Part shown: piece by piece, positions 1-12,795 of the stretch
Layout of the letters: each line of letters starts with the position of its first letter
Position numbering within the stretch: position 1 is the first letter of the stretch
Program-made: the position numbers and the translations under genes
Notes under the pieces: model-generated
What the model was told of the DNA's origin: nothing
Databases searched by the model: none
The model's input: only the letters and a program-made list of their open reading frames with translations
Origin: Lineus longissimus
Lineage: Eukaryota > Nemertea > Pilidiophora > Heteronemertea > Lineidae
Assembly: GCF_910592395.1 (NCBI RefSeq)
Contig: NC_088319.1
Location: 16,990,001-17,050,000, forward strand
Length of the DNA: 60,000 nt
Reading direction: 5' to 3'

Positions 1-3000
1 ATTAAAAAAATCTGTGCCAGAAGGAAAATATTTGGCAACAATTCTATAATCAGTGCAATCGTGTCGAGTCATACCAGAAATAGAACGAAAGAATATAGAC
101 CACAATTTATTAATTGATTAAAGAACTATCATAATTTGATGATGGAAGCTAAGCTGAAGTAGTGATAGGTATACAGATTAAAATCAAAAATGTACTTGGT
201 TGAGAAGCACGTCTGAGACTATGCTTTTCTAAGAGCCCCAACGAACCATTCTCAGCGGCGATGGCTCACCGCTCAATGAAAGTCTTTGTTGAATATCTAT
301 TCTTATGCTCTTGGCATTTTAGATAACCCCATCATCTCCTGTTGCCTATGAAAAAAACTCGACAGAAAACACCTGGAGGTGAGGTACTTGTGGATGCTGT
401 CAGTCAGGCATGTGGAATGAAACCTCTACTCAGGTTCGTTCGGAAGTCTGAAAAACTTCCTGTTGACCGTCACATCACAAAGAGACATTTGGCCAGTGTT
501 TTCTAGAGCAGGATATGACAATATATATTATGTAAATAATGCATTGGGTGGGACTGGGGATGGTACTGGTTGAAATATGAATGGTCGATACCGAAGGATT
601 GGGATCAAGAAAAGTCCTACACGAAAAGTCCTAAACATGTACATCAACCTTATAGTACGCGCTAGTACTTATCAACCTACACCTCTCAACCCATCTCTTG
701 GCATTATTTCGGCCAGTTAACGAAATATCGAATTCATAGTGAATCTACAGACTTTGGCAAATATTTCTATGAAACATCTATACGGAAATCGTTTAGAAAG
801 GCTATGCGAAAAAGGTAGATAAAACATCGCGGTACTTAAATATCTCTGAAGGGAATTTTCTTTACCAAATCAATGGAGCTTCTAGGCCATTTTTTTATAA
901 ATTTTTAAAGTCAATTGTTGCCTGTGGAGTACGTTTAGAAGTGCATTCAACTTCAGTCAAATAGTAAAGCTGGCGTTTCTTTCAAAGCTATTCAAGGCAT
1001 CCGAACCAACAGGTGCAAAGATTCAAACACCCGATCAAAACATTCTAAAGTAATTTGCGAGCCTGTCGAATTCATGCCCTCTTGAAAAAGGTGTTTGATG
1101 GTAAACAGTCCATCAGCTTAGAACAACACTGATGAATAACTTCATTGGGTTCAAATTCCGCTGAGAGAATCAAAGGTTAAACGGTGAATTAATAGAAGTT
1201 AATCAGCTGGTTTGATATTAATTGAATCTAATGTGAAGTTAATTTAATTTGCTATCCCTGCTTATTGATCCTAAGCAACAGTTACTTTTCAGCTCTAAAT
1301 CTCAAGGAAATACTTCAAGGTCAGTGAAATACCTTACTCGGCCATCGAGCGAAGCCAAAAAAGTAAAAGACTTTGCACTTTAATCTAAATCCGTCTCCGC
1401 AAGCGTTGATAAAACATGCTAACGATATTCAGAGGTGACCTTCACGATGCTACAATGACGAATTCAATTGCATGACCACTGATAGAGCGGAGAATTATAA
1501 TATTGACGAATTGATTTCACGTCTGAAAATAAATTTCACATTCTTGGTGCTACAAGCAGCGGCTCAACGTGACCATTGGGGGTATTAACCTCTGCCCTGC
1601 TAAGCCACAACCCTTCTTGTCCTCTTCTTTATTTTTTATAATCCGTTTACCAAAGCCCAAGGTCACTGAGGTATTCAGCAGCCTGACTTAGTGCTCAGAT
1701 TTCAGTCTGCCCAATGTAAGTAGTAACATTATAGGGGACTTCCAAGTAGGCAAAAACCATTATCCGCTAATGGATCTGTCTATTCTTCTGCTTAACAGGC
1801 TAGCCATGATCTCTGCTGGAGAGGCCAGCAGCATAAGAGCTTATCCACAGATTCATCGCATAGAGCCATGTTGATGGTTGGCTGTGAGTGATTGGGTTAA
1901 GATATTGCTTGTTACGGGATCGTGACACGCGTTACTGTTTCCCTCCCAAAATCTTATGATCTCAGAAATGTTCATTCATTATCCCCTCAAGGGCGTTGTT
2001 AATTGGTTGGCAAATCTTGCCTCCAAGAGGCCAAAAGAAGTGTCTCTTCCCATATGGAAGAAAGAAGGTTGTTTTTTCCTTGTTATTGAAGTTAACAAGG
2101 TCATTATTGACATTATGATGAGTCTTAACACGACTAAGTGTTGAACCAATGATCTCCAGGCCGTGTTTCGCCCAAGCTTCTCATCACTGATCCGCCTAAC
2201 GAATGCTTACTTTCCATCTGGCCCAGACTGTAGTGTTGACTTTGATCCAGTACGGTGTTCGCCTAAGATCTGTTGAATTATTCTCCTCACAGCCCACCAG
2301 GACAAGCGTTGAATACGCTCCGAATCGACCTTGTCGAGACAGAGATAAGAGAAATGTGGTTCGTCCCTCCAGCTCAGCATTAACCATTGAAGGGAAATGG
2401 GTCAATCTTTGAAAATAGGCTTTGCTTGGGTTTTTAGGGAACAAATGTCAGCTTTCTTTCAATCCCTTTAACGCAATTGATGTGGTAAGAAAAAATATAT
2501 GTTAAGATATTGTGAAAACTATAAAAAAAGGTATGCCAACTCTTTCTGAAAAAAAGGTTCAGTATACATTATGTGTCCCCATATCACAACTCTGCCTGAG
2601 AAAAATATTACCCTACCTCATATTCGTACTATCCATGGGGCCAGGAAGCGGCCAAAGATTTTATCAAATCGAAATACCCTGGTGACAAGGTTAAAGTATG
2701 ATTGCTTATTTACATCCTGGTTAAATCACGACAGTTACATCGTTCCTAAGAGACCTATTTTTGTCTCGCCTAGTTTCGCTGATGTATTTTGGTGTCATCG
2801 ATTTTTGTGTTGAGTCTGTGTTTGAGTTAGCAGTGACACGCCAAAAGTGTTCGGTCTCCTCAGGGAAACCATTACCATGTATATTCTTGCAAAACCAATA
2901 AAGGCTTGTGTTAACCTGACTCTTGGAAGTGGCTGAAAGAACTGTTAATATTATTGGCGGTAGGTTGTGGGTGAGAATTAGAAGGCTACAAATGAACACT

Positions 3001-4970
3001 GCCTAATCTGATATCTTGGAATGCCGATTCATGTCGGATCCAGATCAGGCATGAAAGGGCATCTCCCATGAACTAGTAGAGAGTCTGTACTTCTACTTCA
3101 TGGCAGCTGAACGATGCTCAACTATAAACGAACCCTGAACTACGGTGGTATATCACTCTGTCTTCTGTTCATACCGAGATGTACCCATATTAGCTCCACC
3201 TCATTATCAGCTCTACTAAATCATCAAGAACAATGGCCTATCCTGCTACGTATAGCTAAATTGGCTAATGGTATTGCAGCTTTTATTGCTCAGCCATCAA
3301 CACCCGGGCATCAACACACGGTTTAAAATCGAGTTTCTCCTTCCAATTGCTTCCCAACGATTGAACCTGTTACTGTAAGCAATGTCAATAGCACGAAACC
3401 AGAATACTGAAGATTAAACAACAACCACCTTATACAATTTACCTCAAATAATTTTTTATGAAATCTGTGCATTGTTTTACATTTCACCGTAATGGTGCGT
3501 GGGCGAGTTCGTTAAGAAGATACGAGCCTCAGGTATAATGTTATTTGCTAATTAGTTTTAAGGTTCACCGATTTTATTCAAAGCAAATATAATCCTTGCG
3601 TTATGTTTTAGGTTAAAGTGATGGAGAATTTCATGATATATCATTTCGTTGTAAAACGAATGCAGGTGTATAAGAAATACATGTTTCATTCATGTGTCAC
3701 CGAAATATTACAAAATAATCACTGTTTTCTACTGCTCTCGCCTGCAACTTAATTAATACATTATTTTCTGTTTTTCCATTGGAATGGAGTAGGAGGATAA
3801 TTTCTCAATATAATTACTTTTGGGAAATGTCGCTCAAATCAACTGAGTGTTCGCTGATTGTACCCTAAAATGATGACTGAGTGCTGTAAAAAATGATTAG
3901 AAGTGTACAAAAAGATTATCACAAATTAAGCACTGAAAGTCTGATTCAGGAGTGTAGGTTGTTCCATCGTATTCGCCAAGCCCTTTCTGCGGTTCTACCA
4001 GTTCATTTTTTCGAAACAAGCTGCAACTAAGGCCGGTTTTCCTGATTTTTAAGATCGTAATTTTTAAGCCCTGCCACATTGTGTGCATCTTGCTAAATAT
4101 ATCAGTCATGTTAAAAAAAGAAACATCCATCCTCGAGCATAGAATAATCGACAATCACATAAAGTGAGAATTGCTTCTATGAAAAATACTTGCATTACAA
4201 TGCACTCTTTTTTGTTGCGGTGGATAAAGACTTGGTAAATATTCTGCGTTCTATGGTGGTGTACCGCCGACGCAAAGGAAGAAAAATATCATTCTTCAAA
4301 CAGAAAACGTATCGGTAATGTATATACCATGAAAGACGTCAATACTGAATGAGATGCCTACTCCCGCTTTCTTCAATCATGTCGATATTCCGTCTCTTGC
4401 TTTCCTTTATAATCTTACAAAACGATAAGTTGGGATTTATTTCCCAGCATGACTGAATTCACTCTGTCACCGGGTGATAAGTGAAGTAACTAAAGGTTTG
4501 CCCAGAAACTTTGATGATAAATGGCGCCGATTTCTGGAGGCCGGCCATCTAGGAAGTCTACAAATAAGTCTAACTATACCACCGCACATTAACCCCACAT
4601 CCAAAGAGCCTTTAAATCTCCTGCTGGCAACCTGAGCGACTGATATATTTGTTTCATATTCTATATGTACCCGGGGGATTTGTAAATAAGGGGACGAGAG
4701 AAAGGCTAGGAGACAATATGAATATCGAACACACTGAGTTCGCGGCCCTGTCTGACTTGCTAGATACACAGACGCAATCTCCCGGGTAAAGGGGCCGTCT
4801 AATTGAATTTGTAAGTTACTGTGAGCAGGGGCTGAGCTGAATCACTATTCTCCTCATCCTCGGTGAACAATGTTGTGCCGCTGCTAATACGGCTTGTGTA
4901 GCTTATGGAAGCGCCAGATATCACTGCGGATGATGTTTGAGCGTGGATGGTTTACTGATGTGTGTGTTGA
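1..4970. other. No recognisable gene
   Basis: I see no domain, RNA gene or intact transposon. Open frames are all under 100 codons and scattered on both strands. At 2196-2444 two frames on opposite strands are open together (69 and 82 codons), but neither product resembles a family I know. The sequence is AT-leaning, with small AT-rich patches, for example around 1190-1250. It is probably intergenic or intronic. Confidence 0.5.
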
Positions 4971-4985
4971 GGGGGGGGGGGGGGG
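4971..4985 (+). repeat. G15 homopolymer
   Basis: Fifteen uninterrupted G follow a short GT-rich stretch (tgtgtgttga). Simple repeat; the length may be unreliable in the assembly. Confidence 0.9.
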
Positions 4986-4997
4986 TGTAATGTGCAA

Positions 4998-5125
4998 TGG
5001 GTAGTTGATGAAGACATTGAGTAGTCCATGGTTAATGACACCTATAATGAGGGTAACCATATAGATAAGGACACCTGTTGGTCCAATTGATAAGGATTCT
5101 AGATGGGTAGTCAGATAGATGAGGG
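4998..5125 (+). repeat. Possible decayed tandem repeat, ~54 bp unit
   Basis: GGGTA-initiated segments begin near 4998, 5050 and 5105. Each is followed by a loosely similar GATAGATGA-like stretch. Similarity is weak and there are only about 2.3 units, so chance resemblance is possible. Confidence 0.25.
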
Positions 5126-5991
5126 GAAATTCAGTGTATAATCATCCGTCAACACCTTGGAGATAAGAGCGCATAAATGAATCCGTTGTTCCCCAGACAT
5201 TATATCATTGGCATTTCAAATTTCTTCACCAGCAATATCGTGATGGTGAACCATTGAAGTTGAATAATACCTTAGTGCTGTGACGTTCCCATGAACGCAG
5301 CGCCCGTAAACAACAGTCTAAATCATCATCACGTCTCTGAGCGATGTGTTGAACGCGATGACTTCCTCATCGTGAGCCACAGTAAGCCGACCAAATTGAC
5401 CAGTGACGCTGGGGTTGATAGGCTTGTCCGGGATCAATCCGGCTGTACACGCCTGCTGAGGGAAATTAACTCGTAATCGAATTACTACGAACAGAACTAC
5501 GATCTTGCCTTGTCTCGTCTTTGCCTTCACCGAGAGTTAGTCAAACATAGCACTTGGATTCGGTCGAAAGATTTTACGACACACCCGAAACCTCAAGAAA
5601 TGGATTGCATCAATAGATATGTTCTCTACATTTTCAATTACATGCCCCATTGCATGAGGAGCCTTGAGGCTTTCCACCTCTTGCACTGTATCAATATAAA
5701 GACATAATTTACGGCCGTTTTGTTTACTCGAAATATTGATTCGGAAGATGGAATAGTACGAATCGAGCAACACGTATTTGCATTATGTCACTTTCTGGTG
5801 AACAGGAAATAAAACCAGGTACTTTATACTATTCGCCAAAGCACCCTGGCCTTCAGTCGTTGACATTATTTTCACTTAGCGCCAATGTCTATTCTTGCAT
5901 AGTGATACTAAAGCTCTATTACTTCCACCGATAATCTGCTACTTGCCGGGCCATCGGTAATTCTCCCGCCGATTAAACCTGTCTAATCGCC
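5126..5991. other. No recognisable gene
   Basis: Short open frames occur on both strands (for example 5291-5476 + and 5318-5530 -). They overlap one another and show no domain. A small inverted repeat (CGATTA / TAATCG) lies near 5972-5991, just before the decayed minisatellite. Confidence 0.45.
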
Positions 5992-6240
5992 GGGGTGCAC
6001 TGACGGCCGGTAGTATATCAGCACAGGGTGTGCAGGATATCTAGTACATTGACACGGGTTGTGCAAGATATATCATGGCAAGAATGCACTCTGACTGACG
6101 GCATGCAGTGGGCAAACATCAACACGGGGTGTACAGGACAAACCTGGTCCAGGCTGTAGACTGGCCTTAAACACGGGGTCTGCATGATGGCCAGAGTGCA
6201 CTTACGACTGGCAGTATGTGCTAACGCGGGGTGTATATCC
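5992..6240 (+). repeat. Decayed minisatellite
   Basis: Related segments recur: a GTGCACT...GACGGC/GACTGGC motif followed by a CGGGGTGTAC-type motif. They are seen near 5993-6040, 6082-6140 and 6196-6235. Shorter variants (ACACGGGTTGTGCA, ACACGGGGTCTGCA) lie between them. Divergence is high, so this is an old array. No frame stays open through it, so it is not a coding repeat. Confidence 0.55.
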
Positions 6241-7794
6241 GTCAAATCTGTTGTACATTTGCACCAGAGGTACCGTACCACTATTCGATACAAAAAAGAT
6301 TTGCTCAAAATTAATTTCTTATTCGCCTTTTACACTAAATCACATCCAAGCTAGCGCTTTTCGATACCAATCGCTTTTATTCCGATGGAAATCTATAACA
6401 TTGTCACCAACAAATATAACCATGTTGTGCATCCAATACATCAAAAGCCAAACCGCTAATAGTTCTCTTTTATAGCGTAACAGTGTTCAGCGTGTAATAC
6501 TTTAGATTGCAAATACCATCTCCTTTTTTATGCTGTAATCCCTTTGTATTATCATTGCATTAGCACAGTCGTATCGGCGCTTAATGTATTTGTTATTACC
6601 GCAATGCATTAACCTCTTACACGCCGCTCGTGCTCCTTTTCTGCGTACAGTGAACCATTGGTCAATATTTAACGATATCATGAATATCAGATCCATGGTT
6701 TTACGTTAGGAGTGCATGTTAATTTCATTACATGTGAAGGACAAACTTCAATATTGAAACAGGGCATTAGCTTATCAATCAGTTTGTGGAGACAGTATAT
6801 TATGTGGCTTACAAAGACAGGCACTTTGCCAATAATCCAACATACATGGAACGTCATACACACACGACCTTATTCATTTCGCTATACATTTCTGGCAAGA
6901 TTTTAGATTCAAGCTAAAAGCTTACAAGGATCATGTAAAATGATATGAGCAAATTAATAAGATCTTAAAAGAGAATCGTATAGGAATCGTAGCGGGGTTT
7001 TCGTCATTGGTGTTCTGGTCGATCTACATCACCCAAAGCTAATGACCCTACTGTGATATGTCATCTCCATGTGCTGTATATGTGATATGATATGATGTAG
7101 GACGGTCTTTCTCTGTGGCAGGTATTGCCAGGGCTCTAAAATATAGATTAGAGAAATCCTCATGCTTTATGACAATCCTTTATGACCCATGAGTTTATAG
7201 AGCACTTGGCGACTCTATCAAAGAAAACTCGGACATTGATCAGAAAAATTCGGAAACATCCTGGAAAAATATGAACGTTCTAGTAAGATTTTGTGGCCGT
7301 ACTGATGGTGCCCTAGTTCGATTCTCAATTGTCTTAGTGACGCTGTGTACTCTATCGTTGTAACATTGGTCGGACATTAGCCCGGAGGCAATAGGTCAAA
7401 TACATATCACACATTATTGATTATACTCAGTGAACTTACTAATCATTGTAGGTGCAATGAAACCAGCAATTAGTAAGTGATTGAGCCCAGTAATGGCCTA
7501 ATACGATTGCTCGTTCGTTGGGTACGATATGATTGGGATACAAGGATATGGTGAATTGCAGCTGCTCTTTCAGATCGGATTTGACAATAATGATATGTAG
7601 AAAACCAGTTCAGTCTAGCCAAAATGCTAGAGATATAGGCAAACGTGAATTATAGTCTTCAGGGCACTAGGTTTAGCTCTGGCTTGTGGGAAAAGCTCTA
7701 AGCGATTGGAACCAGTTGGTTTTAGGAAGAAATCTATTATCCTGCTTCAAATTTACACGTAAGAAAACCTTGGAATGAATTGGGGTTGGACGAT
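6241..7794. other. No recognisable gene
   Basis: Only short unrelated open frames are present (6218-6475 +, 6502-6696 -, 6712-6906 +). About 1.6 kb from 6907 on is closed in all useful frames. A GATATGATATGAT micro-repeat lies near 7080-7095. Confidence 0.5.
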
Positions 7795-7814
7795 GGGGAG
7801 GGGAGGGGGTTGGG
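7795..7814 (+). other. G-quadruplex-type motif
   Basis: The four G-runs G4-A-G4-A-G5-TT-G3 satisfy the G3+N1-7 quadruplex rule with loops of 1, 1 and 2 bases, which favours a stable fold. No promoter context is recognised around it. Confidence 0.6.
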
Positions 7815-8539
7815 TAGGACATTTTCTACTTACAAAATCACAAAATCACGGTAGAGCCTGCTCACGTGCATACTTCGACACGTCCAGGTATTAAGGTTAC
7901 TGTCACCCGACTTTCTGAAGCACACGGTATCCTCGATAGTGTTACAGACGTCATCCGCTTGGCGTTGTTGTTGAACAATGCATGAAATCACAGCAGAAGT
8001 TGCCCTTTAAGGGCTTTGAAAACAGGAATGTAAACCAACGGTTTCAGTGGGAACCTATCCTCGCTTTAGTCATTTTCACATCAAAAGGAGGTCTATGTCA
8101 GGTGCCTTGCATTTCAGTTGATTAGATATCGAGCTTGATCAACTGCTTCTCAAGTGATTTTAAGTAACACTTCGAATTTGTCAATGCGCCATCCTAGCTT
8201 GAGCAGAGAAGGTTGCCGGTGAATAAGTCTTGACGAAATGGATCCTTTAGGACGTCTAAAAATAACCCTCTTTCTTTGGGAGAGCCAGCGCGAACCACTT
8301 GGTCACCAGATATCCGCTGCGCTAACAGCCCATTACCATCTTAGTTATGTGACAGTAGGCCCGGAACTGCTATGCTATGCAAGAATGGTCTCCCTTATCA
8401 CCACGACGTAGGTGGATCCTCATAAGAAGAGCAGAGTAAACAATTCACTACGAGCTACATTCGTGCACAACGTCCACGTGCAGGGAATCCCAACATTACA
8501 TTCGAGAACAGCTGATCTAATCCTGTTTGGAAAAGTCTG
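7815..8539. other. No recognisable gene
   Basis: Nothing identifiable: no open frame above 60 codons, no repeat and no RNA gene. Confidence 0.5.
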
Positions 8540-8839
8540 ATGCTCACGGTGGAAAAATTCGTCACATCACGTCATTCCTGGACCTGGAACAAATCCCAAG
8601 AAGTCACACGTTTACGGTGGTTTAGACGTGGCACAAGCATAGCCCTCCATACCAGTTACCTCGTGTCTTACATGTACACTGAACTACCACCACACTGCAA
8701 GCCGTTGACAGACAGAATGATCGGAGCATTACAAGCTCTTATCGACCCGGTTGGGTTGACCAGACTACGCGGTTCTTCCAACTCCTTTGAGAGGCAGCCA
8801 ACACCGTCTTATCGAATCATTCCCATCCGCGGCAAGTAG
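8540..8839 (+). CDS. Weak ORF, unrecognised
   Basis: This is a 99-codon frame opening at an ATG at 8540. The product is basic and mixed, with no signal peptide, membrane segment or motif I recognise. It lies tail to tail with the open frames on the opposite strand at 8809-9242. A frame of this length is expected by chance many times in 60 kb, so it is probably noise. It is recorded because it adjoins the slightly GC-richer 8.5-9.7 kb patch. Confidence 0.07.
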   Translation: MLTVEKFVTSRHSWTWNKSQEVTRLRWFRRGTSIALHTSYLVSYMYTELPPHCKPLTDRMIGALQALIDPVGLTRLRGSSNSFERQPTPSYRIIPIRGK

Positions 8840-9242
8840 GCTACATGGTGCATACTGTGTCCCCGGCGAACCTGGGAGCTGCATACTGACTGACCAGGAT
8901 CACTAATAGCACTCCAATGCTGCCGTACTAACTCAAGAGGATATTCACAAAAGGCTTTCCATGTTGACACATTGATGTACCATTTACGTCCCTGTGTGTG
9001 ATTTGTTTCAGGGATAAATTTTTGCACGCCATCGGCAGTGAAAGGAACCGAGCCGTATTTGTATGAACTTGCTCCAGAACATAAAGTGTAATCTTGTGAA
9101 CATGACGTGCAACCGGGCGATCTCTGCAAAACATGTCCTTGCACACTCTACTTAATCCTTTCCATGCACATGCACGTAATACACGTATTAAATCTGTCGC
9201 TGCTCGTTCACTGACTCCGAGCTTTTCCACTATCAGCATCAC
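8809..9242 (-). pseudogene. Coding-like patch, two overlapping minus frames
   Basis: Two minus-strand frames are open over shared DNA: 9242-8928 (104 codons) and 9144-8809 (111 codons). The upstream frame gives an ordinary mixed protein with segments such as EKLGVSERAATDLIRVLRAC. The downstream frame gives a compact, aromatic-rich segment around GRKWYINVSTWKAFCEYP. A shift between them would join the two into about 140 residues, which is why a decayed gene or mobile-element ORF is considered. I recognise no family. The alternative is two chance frames that happen to overlap. Confidence 0.15.
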
Positions 9243-10213
9243 AGGCTAGCTCGTGTCCATCTAGGGTCCATCTTCCGGATGTAATCCTTCTCGAAGCTAC
9301 ATCTAACTGCTCCAGCTCCTTCACATTACCAAACACATGCACGTCCACTTATCCTTCTCTACATAACCTTCCCAATATGCATTCGCGCGGTCACATGCCA
9401 TCATCAACTGTCCCCGTTCCCCAGGGTGTAATCCTCACCGTGCTATGCTACCACATCCAGCTACATTACACGAATGAGCATGCACGTATATGTCGTGTCT
9501 GTAATAGCCAGGCACTGCTCCTTCTGCATGTGCATCTGTAATTGTCATAACCATCAGAGGCCACCCTGGCGCAACATTAGCACGAATCAAAGCAGTAGCA
9601 CACTCGGATGAGTAAGCAATGGCAATGGCAAGAAGCCGATCATTCCCGGATTGATAATTCATAAAAAATCATCATCCATGCTCAGGTCGTGTGTAGTCTT
9701 CGTGAGGCTCCTCGCGTGCATTGTGTGAAAAGGGATCAATGGTCTATGGTGGCTGTTCGGCGACTCTATGGTAAGTCGATATCATTGGTAAGAGAGATAT
9801 CTCTGGCATCATTTGGTGGTCTTTGCTTTGCAATTAGAAAATTGTCTTAGTAATGCCATTGGTGATGCTTGTGCGGTGATGATCAAAGATCTGGGCAAGC
9901 GGTATAGGCTGACGAAACATGTGTTCTGATGACTGAAGACAGGAGAAGGTATTCAGTTGCAGATTGCTTCCAGGGTAGCAGATCAGTTGATGACTCGTCT
10001 TGGTTTCATTTCCTTTCAGCATTCTAATTGTCGGAGTAATTATTGAGAGGAAGGCGATAGTTATTTAGGTGTTTGTGTTCTTGGTATTGGAAATGGTCTA
10101 AATCGAGTGCGTTTGGGTGCATGTGGATTATTAGGTGAATTAATGGTTAAGAATCTGTAGGGGGATGCAGTAAATGATAGAAAAAGCTGTAGTTATGGCT
10201 TATCAAGGGTGGG
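9243..10213. other. No recognisable gene; recurring CATGCACGT
   Basis: The 9-mer CATGCACGT occurs near 9170, 9338 and 9482, with further CACGT words around it. A minus frame at 9435-9662 (75 codons) is unremarkable. From about 9700 on I see nothing of note. Confidence 0.4.
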
Positions 10214-10238
10214 CGACCCATTGATATACAATGGGTCG
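10214..10238. repeat. Perfect 10 bp inverted repeat
   Basis: Arms CGACCCATTG (10214-10223) and CAATGGGTCG (10229-10238) pair completely around a 5-base loop, ATATA. A TCTTTT follows on the + strand. In a bacterium this would look like a terminator, but here it is only a cruciform-capable or RNA-hairpin-capable site. Confidence 0.8.
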
Positions 10239-12284
10239 TCTTTTAACTTGTAGCAAAGATGTCCATGGTGTTTGTCAACTGTTTACCAAATTCGACTTGT
10301 AAGGAAATATCGGATAACTTCGGGTGTTTGTCTGAAAAATCTGGAAAAGGTCAGAGAAACCCTTTGAAACTCGGAAAATGTGTCTTTCCCACGTCGAAAA
10401 TCCAGATGATATTTAATTTTTTTGTAAGTGTTTTATTCAGTTTCGTATATATGGCACTCTACATTGATTTTAAGATTCTTCTGAGTTTCTTAGTTCATAT
10501 CTTAACTGATAATATTGAAACGAATCTACATGTACATCTACACGAAATTGAATAAGATCTTAGCCAAGAATCTTTCGAAGAATCCATCAGTACTTTCGAC
10601 CTGGAGGTGACCCCTTCACCAAATGAAGTTCATCTATTTACCGAGGCCTTTTAAACTGAACGTGTCCTAGAAACCGTTATCACACAATATGCAAACTTTT
10701 TCTCACACTAGTTTATATGACTGTGTTTCCCCAATAGCCGGAGGTGATACCGAATATCACAACGTAAATGAATAACAAGAAATTATGACTGTTCGTGATA
10801 CTTCCAGTTGAAGGAAGTCCAGTCGAATAGGTTTAAAATGGTTCAAAGGAGCCTTGCTGTGGTTCCCTCTTATGGTTATAATCTTGTGAGAGATTTCTCA
10901 ATGGCCAAATTGAATACTATTTATCAAAGAGAAAGCCCTGTATTTGTGGGTGGGGATAGGAAACATTGGGCTTTATGTCGAAACCAATACCATTTGGGAG
11001 GACTGCACTTGGTATACCGCTGTTTGACAACACCAGCCTGCAATATTGTGACAAAAGTGGGAAAGAATCAATGTAAAACATCAAGTACAGTTTATCAGAA
11101 CCACAAAGGCGAAGTTCTGTCTTTATAACGTGACCTCTTGATTTGTCATTTTGTCATGAAAGGAGAACTTTATTCCATTCCTTGACATAATATCTGGAAT
11201 GCTGTGGGGGCTGGCGTCTGTGGGGTTAACTCGGTACAGAGGATAGTCGTACAATACTTTTTAGTGGTATCAATTACACTCACATTGATATCTAAACATG
11301 ACTTAGAAAAATCTCAGGTTTCGTTAAGAGATCGGGTTCAACTAGTCCAATAATTCCATATTTCCAACAGCAGGAACTATTGAAATTACCGCACTTGACT
11401 CGCTAGCATGTAATGAGGTTCACAGTTCGCACCATATATTGGCTTTTTAAGTCTAGACAGAGGTATGTGGTCCAAAAAGGAGACCATTCACATTATGAAT
11501 ATCTCTCATAACAGTATTTCTGAATGTATATCGACGATTTTGGTCAAAGCAATGAAGTGTTCACCAGCACGTTATCATCTTCACTAAATGTCTTCTCGGA
11601 GCCAATTCAAGACATTATTACCGAGAGATATGCCGTATTGGTTTGCTCACAAAATCATAGTTAGTGTACAACTACTGTCTTCTGTTAGCAACTTGGAATT
11701 CAATCAAAACCTTAACTTTACTTGAGAAACCTTTAGCATGATCGGATGCTTGGCCATGAGTTAAAATCTTACTACAGATTACAGAGGAAATGTTTCAGTG
11801 TCAAAACGTTCTAAACGAACAGAAATTGGTAACATTCTCTGTAGTAGACCACAGCACTATGGATGAACAGTAGACGAATCAATGAATTCTTCGCAGTGGT
11901 TTGGTTGCTTGGCCAGCCATGGGTGAAATGAATGACTGGAGTAACAAAGTGCAGACTCCAGCTTCTCCGCATCTCTATTACATTGTCACTTCCATGATTA
12001 ACCAGCAGATATGATGGAATCGGTTCAGGGCCATCAAGTTGGTAAATAGACCGAGGCGGAGTAAACAGCCGAGAAAAGCGGGGTTGATGATCGGAGTAGC
12101 TAGTGATGCTGAGACGGAAGTCCTCAGCTGAGTTTCACTGGGAACATATTCAGCCAGAGTAGACTCGGAGTGACCCACTGTAGTCACCAGGATTGGATGT
12201 AATAAAGTGAACCCACAAGGTTAACTTTTTGACTGTGTCACAAATCTGGGGTAGACGATCCCTGCAGGAGACAAAAGGAACTTG
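10239..12284. other. No recognisable gene
   Basis: Two frames near 100 codons occur on the + strand, 10259-10555 and 10808-11128. The second follows an acceptor-like CTTCCAG but opens without an early ATG. Neither shows a known domain. The rest, including 11129-11977, is closed in all frames. Confidence 0.4.
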
Positions 12285-12795
12285 AAGCAGAAACCTCAAT
12301 CAATCAGAGAGTGAATTTGGTTTAGGCGCAAAGAGACCAACTCTAGTTGCTTTAGACAATAGAAACGAGATTTGGGCTGAGGTGGTTTCACAAACGTGGC
12401 AAAAGATAGACCTGGCGGAGTAAACAATGAACCATCAGCAACAAGTGGTGGTCGAGCCCAAAAACACGAATTACTCGATGAAAGAATTCAGTCTGGGGTA
12501 TTGAGAAGCAACTTTGGCACGAGCTGCTGCCATCAAGAGAACAGGCCAGCCAATGGAATTGACAGATTTGGCAAATATTGAAATTATAATGAAACACCAA
12601 GGAATGTCCTCCCAAGTAAGTCCCATCCCCATCTGTATGGGATGTTACGATCTCGGAATCCTGTGTGTGTCAAGAACTCGCGAACTGAATTCTATTCGTG
12701 GCTTCGTGCTAATCTGCTGTGGCCATCTCGTAAGATTACTGGAGCTGCCACTAACAGGTAGAGATTACTACTTTTTCGTCTGGAGGACTTCGTGA
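12285..12795 (+). pseudogene. Mostly open frame with two stops; possible decayed ORF
   Basis: One + frame runs about 170 codons from 12285 with only two stops, TAA at 12421 and TGA at 12502. About nine would be expected by chance. Its protein-like parts include VALDNRNEIWAEVVSQTWQK before the first stop and RAAAIKRTGQPMELTDLANI after the second. A second + frame (12396-12581) is open across both stops and also reads plausibly (HELLDERIQSGVLRSNF). That would fit an old frameshifted ORF. CAA|GTAAGT, a donor-like site, follows at 12611-12616. No family is recognised. It could be a degraded mobile-element ORF, a pseudogene or chance. Confidence 0.2.

Noticed and set aside
7305-7330. B-box-like AGTTCGATTCTC
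   Set aside because: No A box or cloverleaf pairing upstream.
10214-10244. Rho-independent-style terminator (hairpin plus TCTTTT)
   Set aside because: Nothing suggests a bacterial genome, and there is no gene upstream.
12040-12440. Similarity between ATAGACCGAGGCGGAGTAAAC near 12045 and ATAGACCTGGCGGAGTAAAC near 12406
   Set aside because: About 18 matching bases with no wider similarity; could be chance, so not called as a repeat.
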